Positions 47,101 to 57,750 of a stretch of DNA of 64,000 bases are shown piece after piece. Source of the stretch: Hydra vulgaris. Taxonomy: Eukaryota > Cnidaria > Hydrozoa > Anthoathecata > Hydridae. The stretch lies in assembly GCF_038396675.1 (NCBI RefSeq), contig NC_088920.1, positions 23,662,501 to 23,726,500 on the forward strand. Reading direction: 5' to 3'. A program made the translations under genes and the position numbers. The first letter of the stretch is position 1, and every line of letters starts with the position of its first letter. The notes below the pieces were generated by a model. It was given only the letters and a program-made list of their open reading frames with translations. It had not been told where the DNA came from and searched no databases.

Positions 47101-50100
47101 GAAGCGTCAATCTTCCTTTTTTAAATATCAGCGTTATATTTGATTTTCTCCATAGATCTGGGACTTCTTCGGTTGTGATTGTTTTAATTGTGCAGCTGCT
47201 TTTGCCCCTCCAAGCGCTATTGGAGGGGCAAAAGCAGCTGCACAATTTTTCAAGATGCGTGAATAAATACTGTTGTAGCCCATTGATTTAGTTTCAACTA
47301 GATCTTTAAGCTGCGTTTCAACCTCTTTGCTTCTCGACTATGTCGTTTTCAAGAAGAGTACATTTGGATTCAGTTTGATTCATCATAACATCAAATACTG
47401 ACTGAAAAAGTTGTTCAATATTTTGCATATGACTATGTTTTCAGATGTAGTAGATCCGTCTAGCATTTAAGGTACCTGATAAAATCTTGAACACGTTGCT
47501 TGTTTTGCACATGTGCATGAAGAAGTGTTGGGTTGGTTTTTGATTCTCTCACAAGTTTCTCTTGTAAGTCAATATTGCCGACTTCATAAAAATGTTTGTT
47601 TAATCTATTATTACTATTTTGTTAATCATTGTTAATTTTTTTAATTGCACTGATTACTATTTATTTCTGATTTCCTATATTTATTATTTGTTCTTAAGGA
47701 GACATTAATTATTTCTATTATCATCAGTATTTTTGTTTTTTGTTTGTTATTGTTTGTTATTGTTTTTAATATTATTGTTTGTTAATATAGTTGTTATCAT
47801 AACTTTGTACTTGTTATTGTTGATTGTTACATCATTTTTTAACTGTTTGTGATTGTGTCTAATAAAGTTAAATAAATAAATATCAGTAACTTTGTAATCA
47901 TAAATAAAGATGATGAATAATTCTTTAACCATACTAACATTTCAGTAATAAGGCCCAATGAAAAAGCTCAACTTTGGACTTAGCTCCTTTTTAGAAAAAT
48001 GCTCTTCAATTGTAAGGGTTGAAGTTCAAATAAACAGAAGAGTACCAAAGTGAGTACTCACTTAAAATATTGTAAACTTTACAATATTTTAAGTGTGCTT
48101 TGTGCAATTAAGAGTCACACATAATTGAAGTCATTAACTTTAAAGCTGAGGCTTTAGTTTATAAAATTTGAAAATAAATTTGAAAATTTTTTGTTAAAAT
48201 CAATTATAACTGAGAAAATTTTAGTTTCACAAAACCCAAAAAGCCGCTGTGTTTGCTTGGTTGCAAATTGTCTGGCGCCTGTTTGTGTCGCGACCCACGG
48301 CTTGGGAACCACTGTTATCATAACATTTAGTTATTTAATGTCTGTTAGTATTTTTAAACTAGACTAGTATTACTCATATTTAAAGTGCTGATATTTTTTT
48401 CTTTAAAGAAATGTTTTGTGATATCGAAAAATCTTAATATAGTTGATAATCAAATGAAGGATTGGGTCTTATTGTTAAACTTTGATAAAACAGGAGGTGT
48501 TGTAAAACGATTTTGGGTGTGAAAATTTTAAATGCAATTTGGCACCACCACCACCTTCTTATCTCTCACATACAATTAAGCACAAAAGATTAGTTATGTA
48601 CATGACTCTGATTTTTAAAAAATTTATGAAAATCTTTTATATGTTTAAATACTATGCTTGAAATAAATGGATTTAAAAAAAAAAAGATAAATTTAACAGT
48701 AGAGTAAAAAAGTCTTTTTAAATATTTATAATTTTTTTTTAGTTAAAGAACACAAAATATTTCAGAGACGACAGGTTGGATTGGTAGTTTCTGTCCTTCT
48801 TTTTATTTTGTGTTTTTCCTTGTTTAGCTCATATTTTTACTTGAGGTAATAGCATTACAAATTTTTTATTTATTTTACTATGTTTATTTATGTTGCAAGT
48901 GTTTATCAATGTTGCAACTTTATATTTCAAGTGTTAATTTATGCTTCAAATGTTAATTTATGCTACAAATGTTAATTTATGCTACATGTGTTTATTATTA
49001 TACTATTTTTGTTTATTAAATGTTTCTTTTGTTTTTTTAATATAAAAATGTTTATAGCGCATTGAAAATATTTAAGAAATCAAATAATAGCAGCGAAGTT
49101 AAACTTTCTCCTGTCGATAAATCAGAAAATTTAACTTGCAACTCTGGATTCAATGGATTTAAATCAAGATTGGTGCTAATTTTCTTTTAATTTATTTTAT
49201 ATTTTTTTATGAAAATAAAAAGAATGAATAAAATATGTTATTAAAATTTTGTTGAATATTTTATTCAGGTTCAACGATCTTTCGCTAGAGACATTTCGAT
49301 TGTAAAGGAAGTTGGTCGGGGTTGCTTTAGTGTTGTATACATTGGGTTATATCAAAGCCAAACTCTTGCAGTGAAAATTGTTGACGAATCTGATGAATAC
49401 TCTTGGCAGAGAGAGCAACATTTCTATACAACTCGAAATCTAGGCCACGAGAACATACTTGGTTTTATTGGTGCCGATATTGTTGAAAGAGGCACGGTTA
49501 TTAGGGTCTTAGTTACACAGTATCACCCTTTTGGATCTCTTTATAATTTTTTGCGAATTCATTCATATGATTTCAAAATTTTTTTTCGCCTTTTATATTC
49601 GTCTGTTTGCGGCATATGTTATCTCCACAACTCTATAAGTGGCTTGTATGGTAAACCAGCAATAGCTCATCGAGATATTTCTAGTAAAAATATTCTTGTT
49701 AAAGATAACTTAGAATGTTGCATCAGTGATTTTGCACTTGCCGTTGAAGAAAATCCTGATGAATTCAATCTAGTTCCATCAAAGGCGAAACTTCCTAATC
49801 CAAGATATATGGCACCTGAAGTTCTTGAGAATCCTTCTTGTCGTAATCAGACAGTCTTTTTCTATCAAAAAGCAGATATGTATTCTTTCAGCTTAGTCAT
49901 GTGGGAAATATTACTGAGATACGAGATAAAAGGTATTTTTTTAAGTTTCATTTTAAAACTTAAGATTTAAACTGAAACCCTATTTTACTGAAAACTTCCT
50001 ATTTCTATTTGCTCTTTATTTTTTGAGTATATTTTTGAGTATATTGATACATTTATATTATTTGATGTCTAAATGAGTTTCAATATTAACAATTATTCAG

Positions 50101-50693
50101 GCAAGTTTAAATTTAAAGTTTATTAGCATTAATTAGAATAATCAAACCCCTTTATTACCATTAATTAAAATAATTAAACCCCTTTATTAGCATTAATTAA
50201 AACAATCAAACCCCTTAAATGAACAATCCTTCTTTGATTGAATTTTATTGAAATTTATTAGTATAACTGAAAAAAAATTTTTTATTCAAGGTGTTGCTGA
50301 GCCTTATCGGCTTCCGTTTGAAGAGTACGTTGGATTTTATCCTTCTATAAATCAAATGAACGATATAATCAATGTTAAAAAACTTAAACCTGTAATTGCC
50401 AAAAAACATATTCTTAGTTCGGTAAATTATTTTTTTAAGTTTAATCATGTTCTAAAGTTTATGTTCTAAAATCATGTTACTCAGTTCTAAATAAAAGCGT
50501 AACTTGTATTTTTTTATTTTTTGCAATGTTTCAGAGTGCTCAAAGTATAATAAAATCTATGAACGAGTCAATGAAATACTCAGCAATGTCTCGATCTTCG
50601 TCATGTCGCTTGAAAACAAATCTTAATAAATACATGCAAAAAATAGCAAAGCTGACCGAAACCGAAACCGGTGGTTCTAATAATAAGCGGTAG
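41179..50693 (+). CDS. BMP type I receptor-like protein with degenerate kinase, 8 coding exons, 509 aa
   Basis: Coding exons, by GT/AG and continuous phase: 41,179-41,239; 41,352-41,507; 41,720-41,860; 48,743-48,845; 49,058-49,172; 49,269-49,932; 50,291-50,421; 50,535-50,693. Total 1,530 nt, close to usual type I receptor length. Residues 1-24 are a signal peptide. Residues 26-100 are a BMPR1-like ectodomain with 10 Cys (CxC-x3-C-x8-C-x5-C, later CC-x5-CN). The membrane helix is 131-153. The GS region lacks TTSGSG and the LP motif (only NSGFNGFKSRL remains). The kinase spans about 203-500. Kept: Lys228, Glu241, His326-Arg-Asp328, Asn333, Asp346, APE (374-376). Lost: third P-loop Gly (GRGCFS), catalytic-loop Lys (HRDISSKN, Ser330), DFG Gly (DFA, Ala348), activation-segment GT, and the ECW motif near the C-terminus. 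It should bind a BMP-like ligand at the cell surface, but catalysis is doubtful. It could be a decoy or scaffold co-receptor. Confidence 0.9.
42068..42140. repeat. Short tandem repeat in receptor intron 3
   Basis: AATTCATAAGCAACCTGTAA-type units occur twice in full (about 28 bp), then once shortened. Confidence 0.85.
42141..44667. other. Intron 3, left part: no coding sequence seen
   Basis: AT-rich intronic DNA with a GATGATGATAA-type run near 42,590-42,645 and a duplicated TGCCTGGTGTCAT phrase near 43,748-43,790. No exon is needed here because the flanking exons join in phase. Confidence 0.6.
44668..45017. mobile_element. 350-bp foldback MITE in receptor intron 3
   Basis: The ends AGAATAAATGCATACCAAGA and TCTTGGTATGCATTTATTCT are exact complements. 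The arms continue inward for about 150 bp with moderate divergence (for example GTTTTATTCCTAAGAGTTTT against AGCTCTTAGGAATAAAAC). There is no coding sequence and no clear target duplication. Confidence 0.8.
45018..46149. other. Intron 3, middle part
   Basis: AT-rich with an ATCATCATCATTATTATC microsatellite near 45,960-46,030. No exon or mobile-element boundary is recognised. Confidence 0.5.
46150..47560 (-). pseudogene. Non-LTR retrotransposon reverse transcriptase, inverted in receptor intron 3
   Basis: On the minus strand over several frames: VQDFIRYLKC, TSENIVICKILNNFF, RIFKNCAAAFAPPIA, VPDLWRKSNITLIFKKGR, VVNRLLSKANHGFPCKQGCT, NLLEARDILTQAIYLG, IYMDFAK (catalytic block 1), SSGVPKGSFLGPLLL-type text, HHIKLYADDSKISGIIK (YADD box) and HLEFAVPAWSPFLKHDIETL. 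The order is that of CR1/L2-like RTs. It is frame-shifted many times, with a perfect hairpin replacing coding text near 47.2 kb. The insertion is antisense to the host receptor gene. Confidence 0.85.
47186..47247. repeat. Perfect hairpin, 28-bp arms, 6-nt loop, inside RT relic
   Basis: AATTGTGCAGCTGCTTTTGC (then CCCTCCAA) and its exact complement flank GCGCTA. One arm encodes the expected RT residues NCAAAFAPPI; the other is an inverted copy that replaces what should follow. Confidence 0.9.
47880..48030. mobile_element. MITE fragment related to the 0.97-1.24 kb element
   Basis: Contains ACTTTGTAATCATAAATAAAG and the right terminus GGACTTAGCTCCTTTTTAGA, then AAAATGCTCTTCAATTG. The left terminus was not found. 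Confidence 0.6.
50119..50214. repeat. Three 32-bp tandem repeats in receptor intron 6
   Basis: Each unit contains TTTATTAGCATTAATTA and ends ATCAAACCCC (one ATTAAACCCC). They occupy a quarter of the 358-bp intron. Confidence 0.9.
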
Positions 50694-51822
50694 TCAAATG
50701 ACGAATATCTTTGTTTTGAGAAATTCGTTTTTGTATATATGTATAAATGTAAATATATTTTAATATGTTGTGTTTAATATATTTTCGTTTTTTGTATAAG
50801 TTTTGATTAGATTTTACGCAAACTTCAGATAAGTGTAAAGATCTATTAACAATCCTGATATCCAGTTTTTTGTGCTGTTATAATTGCATACTTTTATTGA
50901 GAACAAAATTTTATGTACCTCAATGATAATATTATGTTAATGATGTATTTTATTTATAAGGTGGTATATCTGGATTGTTAATAGTTCTTTATGCTTAGCT
51001 GAGGTCTGCGTAAAATTTATGGATGGATCCCTCGCAGAGTCTTTAATTAAATTAAGTAAATAGACCGTAAAAATCGCCGCGCATAAGAGCAAAATGATCT
51101 CTTAGTTCTATTTTTTTAAGTAAGTTTTGTGTTGCTTGATCTATGGACGATCTCTGACTGATTTAGATGACATGTATGCTGATTTAAGTGGCATGTATGC
51201 TAAGTTCTCGGTTTTTTTAGAAAAAATATGGCAAATAAATTTTATCAACCCTAAAAAATAGAATACAAAATAATTCTTCAAGAAATGAATTTTACATAGA
51301 GGACAAACAAACGGAACTTTGCTCAGCTTTATCATGCTTTAATTTTTTGTTTTTTTTTAATTGAGATAAAAATTATAAAAATAAAATTTTCTTCAGAAAA
51401 GAGATTTGTCCAAAAATCACGCAACACTAAATTTAGTTATAAACAAAACGAAAAAGATTACAGGTTTTTCCTCGCACCTTTTAATTAAACCAAAAATAAG
51501 GCAGCGCTTTGTCTTCTAAAAATCGGCGCGCAAAAGAGTAAACGATCTCTTACCTTAATTTATTTTAAAAATAAATTTAGTGTTGCGAATTTTATGGAAA
51601 GAATTCTGCTTTATAGTTATCAACACATTCATATGAATAAATTATCTTTCCTTCTTAAAATGCTCACTGCATATTTTGAGTTCATTGAGTTTTTTAAATT
51701 AGTCTTTCCACGTGTTCATTCCTTGTCGTAATAGTGAAGAAAAATTTATAAATGTTTCCATTAGAAACAAAAACTTAGTCAATGTATATAGAATAAAGAA
51801 TCTGTCTCTGTAAATTGACTAT
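50694..51822. mobile_element. Receptor 3' flank with two related short MITEs
   Basis: Segments at about 51,010-51,150 and 51,409-51,600 share ATCG(C/G)CGCGCA(T/A)AAGAG and GATCTCTTA and end in (GTGTTGC...TATGGA). The second has inverted ends CAAAAATCACGCAACACTAA and its near-complement. No downstream gene is seen. Confidence 0.5.
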
Positions 51823-52025
51823 GGTGGTAGAAAGTTTCGAGTTCGATCCGCACCACCTCCCTGGTAGTACCGCGCTCAACTTATTTCTCTGCGCAGCGGC
51901 CTTGTTCATCAAGGTTTGTATTTCAGAGTTATAGAGTTGAGAGAGGGTTGTAACCACAATTAAAGTAGCCTCCTCGACTCTAGTGGCCTTCTCGGCCTTA
52001 GGGAGATAAACTATAAAAAAAAAAA
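51823..52025 (+). mobile_element. tRNA-derived SINE (family 2), diverged 5' end
   Basis: A box B-like TTTCGAGTTCGATCCGC, the CACCTCCCTGGTAGTACC phrase, GAGTTGAGAGAGGGTTGTAA, and the tail GTAGCCTCCTCGACTCTAGT, GGCCTTAGGGAGATAAACTA then poly-A. The middle carries about 50 bp not present in the 40-kb copy. The anticodon arm is lost. Confidence 0.75.
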
Positions 52026-52393
52026 TTTTTTGCTCTATTTGAACTATTTATATCTCCAAAATAAAAAAATTTACCAACACATCTTTACACCACAATTTAA
52101 GTCAATCTCAATTTGACTTTTCTGTATTCGTTTAAAGTATTTTCTACGCTCAAAACCAAACAAATTAGGAGCATATTGTATTCTGCTACAACTCAAGCGA
52201 ACCTATTATTTAAAAGCTGCGCAAACAATATAACTTACTCTACACAGTTATTATGAATCCTGATATTGCCAATCTAGCTCCCTCAAGAATACCAGTAATA
52301 TGGAAAGCTAGGTTACACATTAAGGTACCCTGTGATGCAAATTTTGAAATCTTTTAAGTTTATCGGCGAAAAAAACTTAATTTGAATGTTCAC
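52026..52393. other. AT-rich DNA, nothing recognised
   Basis: Separates the SINE from the satellite; no gene is seen. Confidence 0.35.
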
Positions 52394-53235
52394 ATTGAGT
52401 GAAATTCTGACTTCATAGTGAGCCCATAATCGAGTGAAATTTTGACTTCATAGTAAGCCCTAAATCGAGTGAAATTTTGACTTCATAGTGAGCCCATAAT
52501 TGAGTGAAATTTTGACTTCATAGTGAGCCCATAATTGAGTGAAATTTTGACTTCATAGTGAGCCCATAATTGAGTAAAATTTTGACTTCATAGTGAGCCC
52601 ATAATTAAGTGAAATTTTGACTTCATAGTGAGCCCATAATTGAGTGAAATTTTGACTTCATAGTGAGCCCATAATTAAGTGAAATTTTGACTTCATAGTG
52701 AGCCCATAATCGAGTGAAATTTTGACTTCATAGTGAGCCCATAATTGAGTGAAATTTTGACTTCATAGTGAGCCCATAATTGAGTGAAATTTTGACTTCA
52801 TAGTGAGCCCATAATTGAGTAAAATTTTGACTTCATAGTGAGCCCATAATTAAGTGAAATTTTGACTTCATAGTGAGCCCATAATTGAGTGAAATTTTGA
52901 CTTCATAGTGAGCCCATAATTAAGTGAAATTTTGACTTCATAGTGAGCCCATAATTGAGTGAAATTTTGACTTCATAGTGAGCCCATAATTGAGTGAAAT
53001 TTTGACTTCATAGTGAGCCCATAACTGAGTAAAATTTTGACTTCATAGTGAGCCCATAATTAAGTGAAATTTTGACTTCATAGTGAGCCCATAATCGAGT
53101 GAAATTTTGACTTCATAGTGAGCCCATAATTGAGTGAAATTTTGACTTCATAGTGAGCCCATAATTGAGTGAAATTTCGACTTCATAGTGAGCCCATAAA
53201 TGAGTGAAATTTTGACTTCATAGCGAGTCCATAAA
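52394..53235. repeat. 35-bp satellite, 24 copies, with 7-unit higher-order pattern
   Basis: The unit contains GAGTGAAATTTTGACTTCAT and AGTGAGCCCATAAT. Copies differ at a few diagnostic positions (CGAG, TGAG, TGAGTAAA, TAAG). Units 3-9 and 10-16 carry these variants in the same order, giving a 245-bp higher-order repeat; units 17-20 repeat part of it. Most other positions are invariant apart from the first and last copies. Confidence 0.95.
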
Positions 53236-55689
53236 AACACCTGTAAAATGAGAACCAATTTATATAATTTGGTAAAAATTGATTCAAATGTGGTCTATCC
53301 CGAACCCTACTCTCTGATTGGTTAACTGGTTAAAGATTTATGGCAGATTTCTTTATATTTTGTAAGTTTTTTTTGCTACTTATACGTCAAAACGATACCG
53401 ATTACTGTGATATTCGATAACTATTTTTAAAATAATGGTTACATAAGTGTTTTACTATGTAATAAGAAAAAAATTTTTTACAGTTTTTTTATTGGTACGT
53501 GTACCATTTAATGTTATAACAAATAGCAAATTAATACTGAAATATTATTTTGATATTTAGAGCATGGTTTGACTCCGCTTATGCATTGCGTAAAAATTTT
53601 AGAAGTTTCTATGATGTAAAGTACTGTCAAAATGCTATAAAAATGGCTGAAAAGATTTTTTAGCGGTACCTTTATAGAAAACAAAAAATATTTATTTCTC
53701 ATAAAGCAGAAAAATTGTGAGAAAATCTGTGAAAAACTGAACCTGAGAAAAATATTTTGACTAAAATAACTGAAGATAGTTTTACATATTGTGTGACCGC
53801 TGAAACTTTCGAAAGTTCGGCCAGTCCGAAAAAAATTAGTCTTTACAGATTGCAATTGCTTTGAAACAAAAAATTTTTAAAATTGCAAAGGTACAAAAAA
53901 TAAAACATCTATCAAAATAAAATAATTTTATGGATAGGAGAAGAGTTTTTTGAAGAGTACTAAAAATTGTTCTTTGGACTGTGTCATTAAATAAGGTCTC
54001 ATCTAAATTGTCATTAAGTGTGACGAGTATCATTAATTTAAATAATTGTTTCCTTGTAAGGAAAAAGTTATTTAAGAATTATTTCCTTGTAATTTAAGTA
54101 ATAATTTTCTTCATTTTAATAGTTTTTAATTAATAATATTTGTAAGTATGTTAATTTATATTGTTTTAATTTTTAATAATTATGTTAATTATGTAAGTAT
54201 GTTAAGCGGATTGTTAGCCAATATAAATTTTTGTAAATGACAGAGTATGGTTTAGTGAAGTTAGGTTTAGTGAATGGCCATAATACCAAGTCAAGAAAAG
54301 ATTCATGATGAAAATTAAAAGTTTGTGTGGTAGCTTTGTCTGAATCAATGTTTAATACTGCTTACTGCTTTCCGAACAGATCAAGTATGCCAACTGAACC
54401 AGACCAACATCAATATCAGTAATTCTAAGGTTCCACAAAGACTCTGCAAATCGTGTAGACTACTTTGCGCAGTAAATAAGAGGAGAAAGAAGTTTTTTTT
54501 GCAATTCCCTTTTTGTTTAATCTCAAGTCAATATAAGTGAGACCTGAAACAGAAGGTACAATGTGTTGTTGTCTAATCTGCTGATTAGACAACAACACAT
54601 TGTACCAATCAAAGTTGCATGAAAAACATTCTTTTGGAGAACAAACCACCAGTGAGAAAGTAGCAAGAGTGCGTTGCAGCACATATCTCAGCTGTTTAGG
54701 AAAAGATTTGTCCCACTAACGCTCTCAAATAAATTTAGGGAAACCCTTCTTTAATTATCAGCATAAAATGACAAAACAGCCGAACAAATCGCATTTCAAG
54801 TCATTTCCAATTATAAAATTATCTCCCGAAGGTACTATTTAACTTGCTAAACCAATCAGTGGGCCTCTACTTACATTTATATTTAAACAATTCTTAGATA
54901 TATACTAAAAGAAAGTCTTGACTCTATTAAGAAATAAGACTAGATAGATTTCAGGAAGTATATTTTTAACAAATTTCTTATCTGTTTAAAAGCAAATAAT
55001 TTGAATATTTTACACAAACTTTCTTAACAAAGTTTATTATAAACGTAAAATATGTTTATAATAAACTTTGTTAAGAAAGTTTGCGTAGTCCTACATTTTT
55101 ATTTTTAACGTTGCAATGCATTACTTTTGATTACATTGTTTTGTTGAAAACATTACCACCTTTTTAGTAACTTGCGCAGCCAGAAGCCAGCAATTTTGTT
55201 GATCAACCTGTTCCAGCTAGTTAACCAAGTTGCTCAGCTTGTAAGTGCAAATCAGCATGCATTGCAGCTGTTTCGCACCTATGCCAGCTTGCACTTATTA
55301 AATTCGCAGTTATTTTCACGTTATTTTACGTCTGACAATGGTCTGAGCCAATCAGACTAAAATATCACATAAATAAGTTAAAAATTAATCAGTCCTAAGC
55401 TGTATTTTGTGTTATCATTTATATACGATTCAGATTTAGCTAATTTAAATCACATCGATTTAAATCAGCGTTTTAAATCGAATGATTTTCATGGATGACT
55501 AATGATTTTAATCAAATTTTTCTTTTTATGTTTGATTTAATAATTAAAAATCATTTAAAATTTTTTTTGGTCATATTTTAAAACAAAATAAAATAAATAT
55601 AGCAGATACACTATATAAACATTAAAAGCGTCTTTATTTTTACCCTTTTCTTTAATAAACACTATTGGTAGAAGTTTGTCAGCTACGTC
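53236..55689. other. AT-rich DNA with two perfect hairpins
   Basis: 54,555-54,606: 24-bp arms, 4-nt loop, arm GGTACAATGTGTTGTTGTCT. 55,015-55,083: 30-bp arms, 9-nt loop, arm CAAACTTTCTTAACAAAGTT. No gene is recognised; open frames at 53.5-54.0 kb lack domains. Confidence 0.55.
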
Positions 55690-55880
55690 CTTTTTGTTGA
55701 ACCACGTCCTTTTTTGTTGAACCACGTCCTTTTCTATTGAACCACATTAACATAAGTTTTTGGAATTCTGGATGTTTAACTAACTGAAATGACGAATATG
55801 TTGCAAAAATCATTCTTTTAATCTCATTAGGTGCGGTCTTTTGATTCAGATTTTTTCTAACATCATGTGACAATAACCTA
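55690..55880 (-). pseudogene. hAT-like transposase fragment
   Basis: On the minus strand: VRKNLNQKTAPNEIKRMIFA, TYSSFQLVKHPEFQKLM. The block ...ARMIFAT-x-S-x-F-x-LVxHPEFxKL is characteristic of the region just before the catalytic domain of hAT-family proteins. The sequence after it is replaced by three CCTTTTTTGTTGAACCACGT-type repeats. Confidence 0.65.
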
Positions 55881-56214
55881 TGACTAACATTTTTATATAA
55901 TAGACCATTAATATTTATATATACTTTTTTTACATATACATTACATTTATATTAATTTTTTCTGCAAAAGCTGATGATGACTCTAAAGGTTGTAATGTAA
56001 CATCTATTTGACTGTTGCGAAAAACAGCTTGAAATTCAGCTTCTAAAAAAATAATATTAATTTCCACTTTTTATTTCAAGCTTTTTAAATTTGGATCACT
56101 CTGAGTTCTTTTTCTCGATGTTTTTTGTTTTTGTTTTGTATGCTTTAAATAATTTTTGTTTTTGTAAAAATACAGTCCAATGTTATTGTTTTTGTAAAAA
56201 TATTTCCAATGTTA

Positions 56215-56900
56215 TTGCTCCGAGCTAGTACTTTCGACGGTATTTTGTTTTTCTGCGAAAATTCCTTCGCTATAAAGCTCTTTGTTAACATCAGCTAGTT
56301 CAATTTTATCACCTTCACAATCAAATAGCTGGTCACCTTCATTGACTGGTTCTAGAGATTTATCTTGTTTTTTGCGACAAACGTCCTTTGGTGGAGTAAT
56401 ACGCATCTGCAAATCCTTAAACTGGTTTTGGCTTTTCGATTTCATTAACTCTGCTCTGAACTTTTTAAGATCTTCCCCAACTAAGCTCATCAGTTTCTAT
56501 GATGCTTAGTAGTCTTAACTTCCATCAAGAGCACTGGTAAACTTTGTCGCATGCTGGGATATCAATTGCAAGACTTTCAACCAGCATTCTCATCATATTA
56601 TTACGGTTAGGTTGTTACATTAGGTCAAGGAATCTTTGTTTGGATTAGCAGCCAATTGGTTGATCATAAGTCTCTGTTCAAGTTTGCGATACTTCTTTTT
56701 CCAGGGAGCATGAATATTTGTGCCATTTACCTGGATGTCCCCTGTAATACCATCATTCCAGCTCACTATGCTTTTGAATTCTTTACACTTAGCATCGTAC
56801 TCAACTTTATATTTTTCGCATAGCTTCTTCTTTTTCAGCTAAAGAATATTTATCCTTCTCTCCACGAACAAGCTTTTTTGACATCTTAAATGGCTTCAGC
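56215..56900 (-). pseudogene. Unrecognised broken coding region
   Basis: On the minus strand, starting MSKKLVRGEKDKYSLAEKEE, then (after a frame change) KVEYDAKCKEFKSIVSWNDG, ITGDIQVNGTNIHAPWKKKY, RKLEQRLMINQLAANPNKDS, a stop, a second part with LVESLAIDIPACDKVYQC, and finally SLVGEDLKKFRAELMKSKSQ, MRITPPKDVCRKK and an acidic tail. The text is highly charged, predicted helical, and has stops and at least one frame shift. I do not recognise a family. It could be a host gene relic or an accessory ORF of the neighbouring hAT element. Confidence 0.5.
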
Positions 56901-57016
56901 TGTTAACCTAATTCACTAATTGGTTCAGAAATTAACACGGGGGTCGTAATAAGCTTCAGAGGGGTTGGACAAACAATTAAAAATTAAAAATTATTAGACA
57001 TGCCACCCAAAAAAAA

Positions 57017-57110
57017 GGGTTTAGTTACCAGTTACCAGTGGGCAGAGGAACTATGTGTTTAAAGGGTTTAGTTACCAGTTACCAGTGGGCCGAGGAACTA
57101 TTTTTTTAAA
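57017..57110. repeat. 47-bp direct repeat, two copies
   Basis: Each copy has GGGTTTAGTTACCAGTTACC and AGTGGGC(A/C)GAGGAACTAT. Confidence 0.85.
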
Positions 57111-57682
57111 GGTCCCGTAAAAACGAAAATTGACTAGAGTTCAGTAAAAGGTCGAAAATATTACAAATTAGTTTTTTAATTGATGGCGGTTAATCTTTAA
57201 TCACGGTCGATAGTTAACAACTTAGACATTTTCAGGTACCGTGAAATCATTGCACTAAATTTTGAATTGACTAGTGATAAATAGCATAGTATTTATATTA
57301 TGCTACATATATTTATATTAAAAACATAAAAATATTAACATAATATAAATATTATGTTATTAAATCTGATAGATGACTGAACGATTCTTTACAGCAAGTT
57401 ATATAAACGTTTTCCTCGTGTGCACTGGCAATCGAGCTTCGAAAAGAAAAGTGTATAAAGTCATGTGCGTATGCAGATCATTCAAACAGGTTGTCCAGAA
57501 GCTAGCTGCAGAACAAATTACCTCAATTTAAGAGTCATATACGAACAACAAATGTCGTGAAAATCGATCAAATAGTTGAAGAATTTAATGATTCGCGGCA
57601 TACAATAATAACAACAATTTTAGCCTCATTTGATATAACTGGTCAACACATATAATTGAGTATATTTTGGACATTTCGCACG

Positions 57683-57750
57683 GAATAAGGCGTGAATCTT
57701 ATATGTAAAAGTTCTTCCGCGGTGCTCTTTGACATGTGTCACCTAAAACA
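57683..57750 (+). mobile_element. tRNA-derived SINE (family 1), body fragment
   Basis: GGAATAAGGCGTGAATCTTA and GTTCTTCCGCGGTGCTCTTT match the SINE body; the tRNA head and most of the tail are missing. Confidence 0.6.

Noticed and set aside
41179-50693. The receptor as a processed or dead pseudogene
   Set aside because: It has seven introns with GT/AG ends, every junction preserves phase, no stop occurs over 509 codons, and its length equals that of family members. The damage is confined to catalytic motifs, not the frame.
52394-53235. A coding repeat protein in the 35-bp satellite
   Set aside because: The unit length is not a multiple of three and stops occur in every frame within three units.
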